Shown here piece by piece: positions 34,001-41,344 of a stretch of DNA of 64,000 nt (position 1 is its first letter; every line of letters begins with the position of its first letter). The notes beneath the pieces were generated by a model. That model did no database searches. It worked only from the letters and a program-made list of their open reading frames with translations, and was not told where the DNA came from. Both the position numbers and the translations under genes were made by a program. Origin of the DNA: JOPF133 sp052144935 (lineage in GTDB: Bacteria; Acidobacteriota; Terriglobia; Bryobacterales; Bryobacteraceae); assembly GCA_052144935.1 (NCBI GenBank), contig JBKQPR010000119.1, positions 1 through 64,000 on the forward strand, read 5' to 3'.

Positions 34001-34549
34001 GACTGCACCAGCAACTTCGTGATCAGCTACAGCTACACCCTGCCCTTCTACCGTATCGGCGCGCTTCCCAAGCGCCTGACGGAGGGCTGGGCGATCAACG
34101 GCATCACGCGCGCCGCTACCGGTTTGCCCGTCAGCCTGTCGCAAAGCGGCGACTACTCGCTCACCGGCGGCTCGGGGGTCGACCGTCCGAATTACATCGG
34201 CGGGCTGGTACTGACGCCCAACGTCCGCGACACCGTGAGCCATCAGGAGTTCAACAAGAGTGCCTTCACCCAGGAAGCCCTGGGAACGCAAGGCGATGCC
34301 GCCTTGCGCTTCTTTCACGGGCCGGGAACGGTGAACTTCGACTTCGGCATGCAGAAGACGACCAAGCTGCGTGAGAGCATGTCGCTCCTCATCCGGGGGG
34401 AGTTCTTCAACGTCATGAACCACACGAACTTCAGCAACCCCAGCGGAAACTATAGCAGCGCCAGCTTCGGCCGCGTGACCGGCGTTCAAGCCGGTACCAG
34501 CGGCACCGGCGCGCGGGTCGCTCAGGTGGCCATGAAATTTCTCTGGTGA
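31100..34549 (+). CDS. Oar-like TonB-family outer membrane protein with carboxypeptidase-regulatory domain
   Basis: A 1149-residue outer-membrane beta-barrel. A signal peptide (SLAGLLLCVLMTAGVAVLHA) precedes a carboxypeptidase-regulatory-like domain (residues about 30-115, GIAKDSSGAFMPHVKVTATN, LGEYRIMALPVGRYKVEAEL). A plug-like region follows (SYIDLFSIQAGVAP, EFRLVTNSFDPEYGRFSGAI), then a long barrel ending AQVAMKFLW with the expected aromatic last residue. This is the large paralogous family typical of Solibacter-like genomes, thought to import or bind glycans or peptides. An N-terminal TonB box was not identified. Start ATG with GGGAGG site. A relic of another family member lies near 50865-50990. 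Confidence 0.92.
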   Translation: MVYRFIRSLAGLLLCVLMTAGVAVLHAQVTATILGIAKDSSGAFMPHVKVTATNTETNLVQENYTDALGEYRIMALPVGRYKVEAELAGFQKFVAEDVVLTVDEQHRVDLTMQLGSLQQEIQVEADAVQVETTATQLGNVINDKAMVALPLNGRSYIDLFSIQAGVAPQSSSTGNISVNGQRVSSNAFLVNGGDVSEGVNFGTSIIPNLDSIAEFRLVTNSFDPEYGRFSGAIMNAITKSGTNGLHGSAFDFLRNSDMDSRSFFNTSVAELKRNQFGYAVGGPALKNRLFWFTDFQGTPVIQGSSSSLAVLPSVAQRSGVFDPNDLNGSVSGPYWASLLSQRLGYTVTNNEDYSSPACVTSAECVFPNGVIPAKAMSPIAVNMLQKYVPLPNQGTTGYLLPSVITKSGDNRTGQRVDFNNKKTGNWSGYYHFDDGTSTIPGTFGAAYGNFGQGNYTRAQQGVLTNTRVLGPSTVNEFRLDYTRNAAHADVPTDQPVSLSSLGFVTGANTLGIVSSTPYDSVPNMGLVNFSFGRNAQQNQGKYENTYHIGDGLSKTVGSHAFKFGGSFLYMQVNERNVYAPSGSFSFDGSETGSDIADFLLGAPASYTQASFQLLDSRTKYGSVYAQDSWRIKPNLTINYGVRWEASMPWYDTQNKIETIVPGQQSTVFPGAPPGWVFPGDKGIPTTLAPTRWGDFSPRLGIAWSPDNTSGILRTLFGGPGKTSIRAATGMFYTAIQDAGLFEEVADAPYGLYWEQISPPLLDQPFLTRADGSSQTQRFPFILPVPGSAAVKNINWSEFYPIASSPGYKTDNVLPYAEHLNFSLQRQITGATVLTLAYVGTEGHHLFSHYEANPGNAALCLSLRGSGVLKGTTQCGRNLEDSTFTLPNGTQLVGTRSPLGSVYYSEDSYLATQADSNYNSFQATLERRARNMTFLAAYTFSKAIDDASTYGAYLDFYNFRDGRGLSTYDCTSNFVISYSYTLPFYRIGALPKRLTEGWAINGITRAATGLPVSLSQSGDYSLTGGSGVDRPNYIGGLVLTPNVRDTVSHQEFNKSAFTQEALGTQGDAALRFFHGPGTVNFDFGMQKTTKLRESMSLLIRGEFFNVMNHTNFSNPSGNYSSASFGRVTGVQAGTSGTGARVAQVAMKFLW

Positions 34550-34553
34550 TAGC

Positions 34554-34593
34554 AAGAGCCGGCCAGAGCTCTTGGGACCTCCGGCCGGCTCTT
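34554..34593 (+). terminator. Hairpin downstream of the Oar-like gene
   Basis: An 11-base perfect stem AAGAGCCGGCC / GGCCGGCTCTT with an 18-base loop, five bases after the stop codon. There is no uridine tract, so it may be a weak or factor-assisted terminator or a 3'-end stabilising hairpin. Confidence 0.6.
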
Positions 34594-34649
34594 CACGTCC
34601 CCGCGGTGGATTGGTAGTGCTTGAGAGGTGCGTTGAGAGGAAAGTGCCC

Positions 34650-34781
34650 CTACTGGCACCCAATCCGTTCCCACTTATCCTTGGCCTTCCCCTCAGCGAT
34701 TGTTTGCGATTGCATGTTGGACGGCGCATCCGCCCCGCCACATGCCAGGGCCTTCACGTGATCCACTACGTAGCCGGGACA
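34650..34781 (-). pseudogene. HNH endonuclease C-terminal fragment
   Basis: The minus-strand frame ends with ACPGYVVDHVKALACGGADA, then APSNMQSQTIAEGKAKDKWE. This is the C-terminal half of an HNH nuclease, with the DH of the catalytic motif and the N-M-Q zinc-side motif. Upstream sequence in this frame is not HNH-like, so only a fragment remains. Confidence 0.5.
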
Positions 34782-35061
34782 CGCCGAGGCAGCACTGCGT
34801 ATAAGCAACTGCCTTCTGGAAATTCGCTCGTTCATCGTCCTCCAGCTTCTCGTGGAAGTATAGCAATGGGGGCGCACTCGCACATACGTAACAAAGTCCG
34901 CGCTCCAGCAATAGCGCGACATAAAGGCCGTTCCATCCCGCAACCTTACGGGTTCATCTTTCACATTTAGAGAATTCTCAGGCTGGCTTGAATATGCAAG
35001 CAAAAACATCGTTTCTCAAAACTTAACCTTTACGGGAATTCCGTCACTTACCTCTTTTAAC
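34782..35061. other. Intergenic region, no gene seen
   Basis: Lower in GC than the rest of the window. Contains out-of-frame remains of the HNH region and no recognisable feature. Confidence 0.4.
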
Positions 35062-35340
35062 CTATTTTGAGAGAGCGTTTTGTTTTGGTGCGATAGCCTG
35101 TTCAAGCGTCAAGCGAATGAAGCGCTGATAGGGCACACCTGCGCGTGCGGCACGTTTTCTCACGGCATCGTAAAGTTCCCCGGAGAGACGCAGGTTGATT
35201 GACTTATCTTTCGGCTTGATCTCGAAGCGGGTCAACCTCGCGCCCGAAAGGTCGTATTGGGTGAGGTCGGCCTTGTCAACGAACGCCGCCGCTGCATGGT
35301 CACTCTTAAAGGCCGGGATTTTCTTTTTCATACGCTTCAA
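35062..35340 (-). CDS. brnA: BrnA-like antitoxin
   Basis: A 92-residue ribbon-helix-helix antitoxin. The C-terminal part has DKSINLRLSGELYDAVRKRA, then GVPYQRFIRLTLEQAIA, the strand-helix-helix of the CopG/BrnA type. The N-terminus is basic (MKRMKKKIPAFKSDHAAAAF). It overlaps the end of brnT by up to 35 bases, the standard toxin-first order. It should neutralise BrnT and autorepress the operon. Confidence 0.88.
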   Translation of the reverse strand: MKRMKKKIPAFKSDHAAAAFVDKADLTQYDLSGARLTRFEIKPKDKSINLRLSGELYDAVRKRAARAGVPYQRFIRLTLEQAIAPKQNALSK

Positions 35341-35614
35341 TCTCCTTCTTGTGCATATACCGGGCGCTAATGGGCCGGATCAGCAGTTCATCACCTTTGC
35401 GCCGAAGCGTGAACACGATGAACACGCCCCGCCGCCCCTTATCCGTTCGGCCTATGGCCCGGAAGCGGCGCTCGCGTTGCGAATGGGCCGCATCGGGGAG
35501 AATGGCAAGCGGACGGGTGAAAAGGCTTTCGATAACGGAAGTCGAAAGCCCGTGCTTTTCGCACTTGGCGCGGTTACCCTTATCCCAATCAAAGCCATTA
35601 GCCTGCAAATTCAC
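35306..35614 (-). CDS. brnT: BrnT-like ribonuclease toxin
   Basis: A BrnT/DUF497 RNase of about 102 residues. Signature segments are NGFDWDKGNRAKCEKHGLST, RRFRAIGRTDKGRRGVFIVF and IRPISARYMHKKEIEAYEKE, including the R/H residues of the BrnT active site. The frame runs back to an ATG at 35647, but BrnT proteins usually begin just before the F-x-WD motif. A promoter-like TTGACA ... TATCTT lies just upstream, so the GTG at 35614 is my preferred start. Unlike the two relic toxin loci in this window, this pair appears intact. Confidence 0.88.
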   Translation of the reverse strand: MNLQANGFDWDKGNRAKCEKHGLSTSVIESLFTRPLAILPDAAHSQRERRFRAIGRTDKGRRGVFIVFTLRRKGDELLIRPISARYMHKKEIEAYEKENPGL

Positions 35615-36020
35615 GATAGCAGGAAAGATAGACAATTGTATAGGCAAATGTCAAGGCGGCAGGGATGGGTCAAATCTTACCCTTTGCGAAACATTTGCAT
35701 GGTTTCCGGTCCCCAGTTCCTTTAAGGTGCATTTTGAGGGTCACCCCACTTAAGCCAACTCCAGCCGCTTGGGTTTTACCCGCTCGGTGCGGCCGTGGGC
35801 AAGCTCGTACTGTGCCTGTTGCACGAGCCGCGTTTCAGAGCTGCCGCCGAAGACCTAGGACAGCCGCACGGCAGGCCAACTTCGGAGGCGATGCTTTTGG
35901 GGGCGCGAAGGGAACCGCGGCCGGTTGGCATACTTCCATGTTGGGGCCAGATTTCAGGAAAAGCAAGCCGCCGCTGTTTTGGCTTCAACGCGCTTTTCAG
36001 GCACTACCGCTGGACTGGCC
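35615..36020. other. Intergenic region with brnTA promoter and gene debris
   Basis: On the minus strand TTGACA, an 18-base spacer and TATCTT lie near 35630-35665 and could drive brnTA; ACAATTGT near the -10 is a perfect palindrome. Further on, about 35755-35835, the minus frame reads LVQQAQYELAHGRTERVKPK and ends RLELA, the tail of an unidentified gene. No other feature seen. Confidence 0.45.
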
Positions 36021-37280
36021 TCAACTCCTCTTTCTTACCACCTGCCCCTTCCATTCGGCTTCGAAATTGAAGGCGGCATCCTTGACCGCAAGCCCCCGCA
36101 CGTCGATCCGGCTCAAGTCCGCGGAGCCGATTCCCACCGCTTCCGATAGCAGCATCAGATTATCGGCGTACGATTGGTTCCACGGCGGCGGCGGCGGCGC
36201 GCCCGGTCCGTCCGGCACCGGCTTGTAAACGCGGAACGGCGGCTCGGTGCGCCCGGCGCGCGGATTGTATCCCATGGCCGCGGCGCCTACGGCGTCGGTA
36301 TTCACGCAGTTGCGCCCCACCACCAGCAGACCCGGCTTGCACGGCCGGGCCGCGGCCACCCACGGACCTTCCCCGCCGCAAGCACCGACGATGCCATCCA
36401 CAATCGCCAGGTCGATGGGCAGGGCGCCGTTGATGTCGGTCAGCAGGCGCGGCATGCGGTAACCCTCGTACCGGTTGGACGTAGGATCCACTTCTTGTGG
36501 CGCGCCGGCGGGCGGCTGCTTCTGCCCATAGTGGAAGGTCGTCTCGCGGCTGCCATATAACCCGGTCGGCGTGGTCCCGAAAAGGTTCTTCATGGAGAGC
36601 GTGATTCCCAGTTCCTCGTGGTTCTTCATTTTGCCCAAGCTGACGAAGACATCCGTGTCCCGATAGGCCGGATTCATATTGAAGCCGGGGTACAGGTATG
36701 GCTTGCCGGCGACTTTGAGGGTGGCCCATTTCTGGCCCTCGGCCAGAACATCGGTGTTTACGAACTCCACCACCTTGGCAGCCGAGCGGATGGCCTCCAC
36801 GTCCCAGCCGCCGTTCTTCATCTTGCCTTCGAGTCCCCCGGCGCCGGGCCTGCGCCCGCCGCCGCCGCATCCCTCCGCCAGCCTTACGCGCCGGGCGCCG
36901 TTCTTGTCCAGCAGCGCCACCACCGCGCCTATCACCTTGGGATTCACCCAGGTGCAGTCGCCCGCCTTAAAGCCCGGGAACTCGCCTCCACCGGTCAAGT
37001 TCAGCTTCACCGTCACGGTTTTGTTGCGCACCAGCGTGCCGATGCCGCCGATCTGGTCGAACATGGTTCCCAGAATGGCGGCCAGGTCCTGGTCGTAATC
37101 GGGGCACTTGGCCAGCGCCACCGGCGCCACCGGGGCCCGCGGGTTGGCGGGCGGCGGCGTGTAAGTTCGGATGGATTCGTCGAGCGCCTGTCTTTGCGCC
37201 ATGGCGGTGGCTCCCGCGGTAACGCCGGTTACCGCCAGCCATTGGCGCCGCGAAATGCGGCCGCACTTCTCGAAGTTCAT
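36021..37280 (-). CDS. DUF362 domain protein, Tat-exported
   Basis: A 419-residue protein with a Tat leader (RISRRQWLAVTGVTAGATAM). The DUF362 core includes VRNKTVTVKLNLTGGGEFPG, GARRVRLAEGCGGGGRRPGA, DVFVSLGKMKNHEELGITLS and IDLAIVDGIVGACGGEGPWV. It shares the domain but little local sequence with the DUF362 protein at 21236-22351. It sits 19 bases downstream of the 502-residue hypothetical on the same strand, so the two may be co-transcribed. Function unknown. Confidence 0.83.
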   Translation of the reverse strand: MNFEKCGRISRRQWLAVTGVTAGATAMAQRQALDESIRTYTPPPANPRAPVAPVALAKCPDYDQDLAAILGTMFDQIGGIGTLVRNKTVTVKLNLTGGGEFPGFKAGDCTWVNPKVIGAVVALLDKNGARRVRLAEGCGGGGRRPGAGGLEGKMKNGGWDVEAIRSAAKVVEFVNTDVLAEGQKWATLKVAGKPYLYPGFNMNPAYRDTDVFVSLGKMKNHEELGITLSMKNLFGTTPTGLYGSRETTFHYGQKQPPAGAPQEVDPTSNRYEGYRMPRLLTDINGALPIDLAIVDGIVGACGGEGPWVAAARPCKPGLLVVGRNCVNTDAVGAAAMGYNPRAGRTEPPFRVYKPVPDGPGAPPPPPWNQSYADNLMLLSEAVGIGSADLSRIDVRGLAVKDAAFNFEAEWKGQVVRKRS

Positions 37281-37299
37281 ACCGTTCTCCTTCCGGTGA

Positions 37300-38808
37300 T
37301 CACTTTTCCAGCAGCAACGCCCCAGCGACCACCAACCTGGGGATCGAAACCTCGCTCTTGCCCTGGACTGCCTTCACTGCCAATTCGGTCACGCCGTTTT
37401 CCGGGGTGTACAGCCGCGCGGTGCGATACCCGCTCTCCACCTGCACCGTCATGGATTCCGCCGGGAAGTCCGCGTAGTCGAGCATCTGGACCAGCAGCCG
37501 TTTACCGGACCCATCGGCGCTGGCGTAGGTCAGCACCGACGGAGTGTTGAAGACGCGCACTCCCAGATCGTCCAGCAGGTCCGGCAGGTCCTTGGAAACC
37601 GCCTCCGGCCCGGGCTGGTCGTCGGCATACACCACCATCCGGCCCTTGCCCGAGGGAATCTCGGCATAGGGTTGGCCCTTGGGGACTTCGCCTCCCCAGG
37701 TGTGGCCGGCCACAACTACACCGCCGCCCTCGGCGAAGCCGCGCAGCAGTTTCCTTTCGGCATCCGACGGCGGCGCGAGATCCATGGCCATTACCGCCTG
37801 CAGGCCCTTGAGCGAATCCGCGCTGAGTTGGGAGCGCTCGATCAGCCGGTAGGGCACTTGCCGGCGCGCCACCAGGTTGCGGTACTCGTCCGCCATGGCG
37901 GGATCGCGGCTGGCATTGTCCAAAACCATGCCCAACAGACCGGCCGGCGCAAAATCGCGCCATTCGCCGTGATCCTCGTAGAATTTCAAATAGGCGGCCA
38001 TGCGCCGCCACGTTTCGAGCGCCGCCGGCTGCCTCCGGAAAAGGCCGGCGCGTAGCGCGTCGTCGGGCGCGGCCATCCAGCGGCCTCCCGGGATGGCTGC
38101 GTCGGCCACCGCCCGCGCATATCCGTCGGACCGCGTGCCTTCTTCCGGCAGATACCCGAGCCACACCATCCGCCGGTCGGCGCCGGCGTGAAACGAGCGC
38201 ACCAGCCACATATTGGAATCGATCCACGGCTGGCTGGATGGCGTCGCCGCGATGCCCATTTCAGTCAGCAGGCGCGACCGCGGAGGGACACCCCGGATTG
38301 CCACCACCGGCCCGTTCGCCGCGCGAAGCGGAGCGGGCCGATCTCCAAGCGGCACCACCAGCGAAGCGCCACTCTTCGCAGGCGGCGGCGCGCCGGCCAA
38401 TTCCATCACCAGGCCATCCAGGCCGGCGGCCGCCGGCGAGGCGAAGATGGCAGGATCCGCGCCGGACAGGACCAGCCCAAGCACCGCGAGGCCCCGCGCG
38501 TGCGCCCGGCGCGCGTAGTTCCCAACGATCTCCTGCTGCTGCCGCTCGATCACGGGATCCGCCCCCGCGCTCCAGGTCACCACCAGGCAGTTGATGGGCG
38601 TGCCATCCACCAGCGCCAGCGTGCTTTCGTCGTACCAGTGCGCGATGGCGTCCCGCGCCGCCGCATCGGCCGGCAGAGTCTTGGCCTTGGCGCGCCAAGC
38701 CACTTCCAACGGCCCGCCCTGCCATCGCGCGACCACCCACGATTCCGGCCGGCCCGTGGCCCCGCCCCACAAAACCGGACAGATCAGCAGCCCGAGCCAT
38801 TTCGACAT
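37300..38808 (-). CDS. Exported hypothetical protein with amidotransferase-like C-terminal region
   Basis: A 502-residue protein beginning with a signal peptide (KWLGLLICPVLWGGATG). The first 240 residues look like a TIM-barrel of the putative-glycosidase kind (ARGLAVLGLVLSGADPAIFA, IDSNMWLVRSFHAGADRRMV). Residues about 320-420 resemble a class I glutamine-amidotransferase-like or beta-galactosidase trimerisation domain (LKGLQAVMAMDLAPPSDAER, GGGVVVAGHTWGGEVPKGQ). No catalytic residues can be assigned. It precedes the DUF362 gene on the same strand. Confidence 0.65.
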   Translation of the reverse strand: MSKWLGLLICPVLWGGATGRPESWVVARWQGGPLEVAWRAKAKTLPADAAARDAIAHWYDESTLALVDGTPINCLVVTWSAGADPVIERQQQEIVGNYARRAHARGLAVLGLVLSGADPAIFASPAAAGLDGLVMELAGAPPPAKSGASLVVPLGDRPAPLRAANGPVVAIRGVPPRSRLLTEMGIAATPSSQPWIDSNMWLVRSFHAGADRRMVWLGYLPEEGTRSDGYARAVADAAIPGGRWMAAPDDALRAGLFRRQPAALETWRRMAAYLKFYEDHGEWRDFAPAGLLGMVLDNASRDPAMADEYRNLVARRQVPYRLIERSQLSADSLKGLQAVMAMDLAPPSDAERKLLRGFAEGGGVVVAGHTWGGEVPKGQPYAEIPSGKGRMVVYADDQPGPEAVSKDLPDLLDDLGVRVFNTPSVLTYASADGSGKRLLVQMLDYADFPAESMTVQVESGYRTARLYTPENGVTELAVKAVQGKSEVSIPRLVVAGALLLEK

Positions 38809-39266
38809 ACAATTTAAAGATCCTATTATCCTTTAAATCGAACCCTGAAGCAACCGGTACGTCCCGCGCGGGAAGAGACCTGTGCGCCGATACCATCCAC
38901 GCCACGCCGCGGCGGTACGTCCCGCGCGGGAAGAGACGCCGGTAGTGTGGGCTTTAGTTAGCCCGCACATCCCAGGGTACGTCCCGCGCGGGGAAGAGAC
39001 CTCCCGGAGCGACAATCTCTCTGTAGCCGAATGTGCTCCGCCCCGGTCGTCTGCCACTGGGGATCGGGTGGCTTACACCGTATCGTTGCCATTTTCCCGG
39101 TGCGGTCCCGGATGGCAAGCATATCGTCTTTGTCGGAAGCCGTGGGGCTCCCGGAATGCGTCTGTGGCGGACTGGTTTACGCGGCCCGGAATGCGTCCGC
39201 AGCGGACGCCCCGGGCCATTGCGGTACAATCGGCCCCACCTATCCGAAATAGCGTTAGGATAAAAC
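38809..39266. other. Intergenic region with three spaced palindromic repeats
   Basis: The first 200 bases hold three 24-25 base direct repeats (listed separately). The remainder up to the hemerythrin start shows no gene. An AGGATAAAAC site precedes the ATG at 39267. Confidence 0.55.
38856..39000. repeat. Three direct repeats of a palindromic 24-mer
   Basis: Copies at 38856-38879, 38914-38937 and 38976-39000 (the last with one extra G). Each contains the palindrome GTCCCGCGCGGGA followed by AGAGAC. The intervening sequences (34 and 38 bases) are unrelated to each other. No cas genes are near. Confidence 0.85.
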
Positions 39267-39803
39267 ATGCAGCATTTTGCATGGAGTCCGGAAAACGAAG
39301 TCTTCATCGCGCAGATCGACGCCGAGCACCGCGACTTGTATCAGCTCGCCGGGGGGCTCGAACGTGCGATTGAAGCGAAAGCGCCGCCGGCCGAGACCCG
39401 GGAGCGCCTGCATGCGTTAGCCGCCCATCTCGAAGATCATTTCTCGCATGAGGAGTGGCTGATGCAGTCGGTCGCGTATCCCGCGTTCGGCTGGCATCGG
39501 CAGCAGCATAACACCGCGCGGCGGCGTGTGAAGCTGTTTGTCCCGCTGATCGAAGCCGGAGATGGCGAGGCCGCCGATCTCCTGTTGGAGTTTCTGGCCG
39601 ACTGGCTGAACGACCACACCACCATCACCGATCGAATGATGGCGGCGTTCGTGCGGAATTACGAGCGGTCTCACGCCACCAGCGCGTTGGAACGATGGGG
39701 TGCGCCGGACGGACGTGCCGGCGCATCGAGAACAGAGGTCCTGCCGGATTGGGGGGAACCTTCCGCGGCACACCGCTTGCACGATCAGGCCCGCGGTACC
39801 TGA
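39267..39803 (+). CDS. Bacteriohemerythrin-like oxygen- or metal-binding protein
   Basis: A 178-residue protein whose first about 130 residues form a hemerythrin four-helix bundle. All seven canonical di-iron ligands are visible: H21 (DAEHRDLYQL), H58 and E62 (EDHFSHEEWLM), H77 and H81 (GWHRQQHNTA), H117 and D122 (NDHTTITDRM). Bacteriohemerythrins bind O2 reversibly and may deliver or sense it. The C-terminal 45 residues are disordered. It is monocistronic, on the plus strand between two minus-strand groups. Confidence 0.92.
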   Translation: MQHFAWSPENEVFIAQIDAEHRDLYQLAGGLERAIEAKAPPAETRERLHALAAHLEDHFSHEEWLMQSVAYPAFGWHRQQHNTARRRVKLFVPLIEAGDGEAADLLLEFLADWLNDHTTITDRMMAAFVRNYERSHATSALERWGAPDGRAGASRTEVLPDWGEPSAAHRLHDQARGT

Positions 39804-40089
39804 AGCGGGTCCTGTGGCTCGGGCCGCCGCAGGCGATCGACGCCTCGGGCCGGGCACGGGATCGCCCACGTTGAAGGTAGCCCACAGTATTTTGCGCTCC
39901 GGGCGGGCGATCGTTTGCGGCGCGTCTGCCGATGGCGGCGCTTCCGCCGGCGCCTTTCCCGGGCCCCCTGGCGGGATCTCTCCGGCCGTCGAGCTGAATG
40001 CCACGCCCCAGGTATCCGTACTCGTCGCCGAGCTTGCACTTGAACAGTTGGAATCCCTTCGGTGGCGAGCCGGCGGACCGGGCATCCTC
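39804..40089. other. Intergenic region with gene debris
   Basis: On the minus strand near 40000-40070 one frame reads PPKGFQLFKCKLGDEYGYLG, then GRGIQLDG, which looks like a protein fragment but belongs to no family I can name. Nothing else seen. Confidence 0.35.
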
Positions 40090-41334
40090 CTACGACTCGA
40101 CGCGATCCAACATGTTGTGGAGCACGTTGTAGTCGAACTCGTAGCCGAGGCCCGGTTTGCGCGGCGCGGGCACATAGCCATCCTTGTCGATACGGAGCTG
40201 ATCCTTGAAGTACGGGCGGTCGGTAATACCCATGGGCTGCGTCATTTCGAACCACACGTTGTTGGGCATGGCCAGCTCGCAATGGAAGTGCACGGCGTGG
40301 TCCAGCAGGTTGCCCCAATTGTGAGGCTGGCAAAGCATGCCGAAACACTCCGCCAGTTGGGCGACTTTCATGCCGCCGGTGATCCCACCGAGGTTGTCGA
40401 CGATGAACCGCACCTCGTCGAGCGCGCCGTAGCGGATGTACTTGGCATAATCGTAAGGCGAGAAAATGAATTCGCCCATAGTAATCGGGACATCCAGAGC
40501 TTTAACCAGTTCGGCGAGTCCCTCCAGATCGCCGGTCGGAAGACAATCTTCGAACGAGACGTAACTCAGCAAGTCCAGCGCGCGGCCCACTTTCATGGCT
40601 TCGAGCCGGGTGTAGGCGCCCACGCGATCGAATAGCAGCTCCATCTCGTCGCCGCCGGCCTTGCGGACCGCCTTGGCCACCTCGATATCCAGCTTGTAAT
40701 CGACCTCGTTGGCGGCCAGCCATGGCGGATGGATCTTGTAAGCGGTGAAGCCTTGCGATTTCGCGTGCCTCACGTCTTCTACGAAGTCCTCCACCGTGCG
40801 GAGATGCTGCGAGCTGGCGTAGGCCCGCACACGGTCGCGATACGCGCCCAGGATGCGGTACACCGGCAGATTCACCGCCTTGCCGAGAATGTCCCAGAGG
40901 CAGTTGTTCATGGCGGAGGCATAGGAAAGCTGTCCCACGTTGCTGTGGAACTGGTTCGTAAACTCGGGCATGTCCAGAACGTTCTTCCCGATCAGCGCGC
41001 GCTTGGCATAGGCCAGCCATCCAAGGTTGCTCCAGTTCGAGTGGCCATACCGGTTGGTGAGGACATAGTTGCCCTCTATGCCACTGTTGGTCACGACGGA
41101 GGCATACTGTTCGCTCCGGCGGAAGGTGTTGCGGCCGGCCGGGGACTTGGTCTCCTCGGGCTTGAGAACGTAGACCTTGACTTCCTTGATGGTAAGGTCG
41201 GGCAAGTCCGCGGCCTTGATGCCGGCCGGCTGGGCCGCCGCGCGGCCCGGATCGGATACCGCGGAAACCGCCGTGAGCGCGCCCGCGGCTGTGGCGCCGA
41301 ACAATTTGCGTCGCGATAGGCTGTGTTCCGGCAT
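40090..41334 (-). CDS. Tat-exported enolase-superfamily enzyme (mandelate racemase/muconate lactonising type), copy 2
   Basis: A 414-residue protein with a Tat leader (HSLSRRKLFGATAAGALTAV), a capping domain (LPDLTIKEVKVYVLKPEETK) and a barrel with the expected polar residues: YKIHPP after strand 2, LLFDRVG, YVSFEDCLP, ITMGEF and QPHNWG (a possible general-base His). Such enzymes dehydrate or epimerise sugar acids; the specific substrate is unknown. It lies 10 bases after copy 1 and shares about two thirds of its residues by eye, so it is a tandem duplicate. Tat export of this superfamily is unusual. Confidence 0.87.
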   Translation of the reverse strand: MPEHSLSRRKLFGATAAGALTAVSAVSDPGRAAAQPAGIKAADLPDLTIKEVKVYVLKPEETKSPAGRNTFRRSEQYASVVTNSGIEGNYVLTNRYGHSNWSNLGWLAYAKRALIGKNVLDMPEFTNQFHSNVGQLSYASAMNNCLWDILGKAVNLPVYRILGAYRDRVRAYASSQHLRTVEDFVEDVRHAKSQGFTAYKIHPPWLAANEVDYKLDIEVAKAVRKAGGDEMELLFDRVGAYTRLEAMKVGRALDLLSYVSFEDCLPTGDLEGLAELVKALDVPITMGEFIFSPYDYAKYIRYGALDEVRFIVDNLGGITGGMKVAQLAECFGMLCQPHNWGNLLDHAVHFHCELAMPNNVWFEMTQPMGITDRPYFKDQLRIDKDGYVPAPRKPGLGYEFDYNVLHNMLDRVES

Positions 41335-41344
41335 GGCGTTCCTC

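Noticed and set aside
38856..39000. CRISPR array
   Set aside because: Only three repeats, unequal spacers (34 and 38), a strongly palindromic core, one repeat with an extra base and no cas genes nearby.
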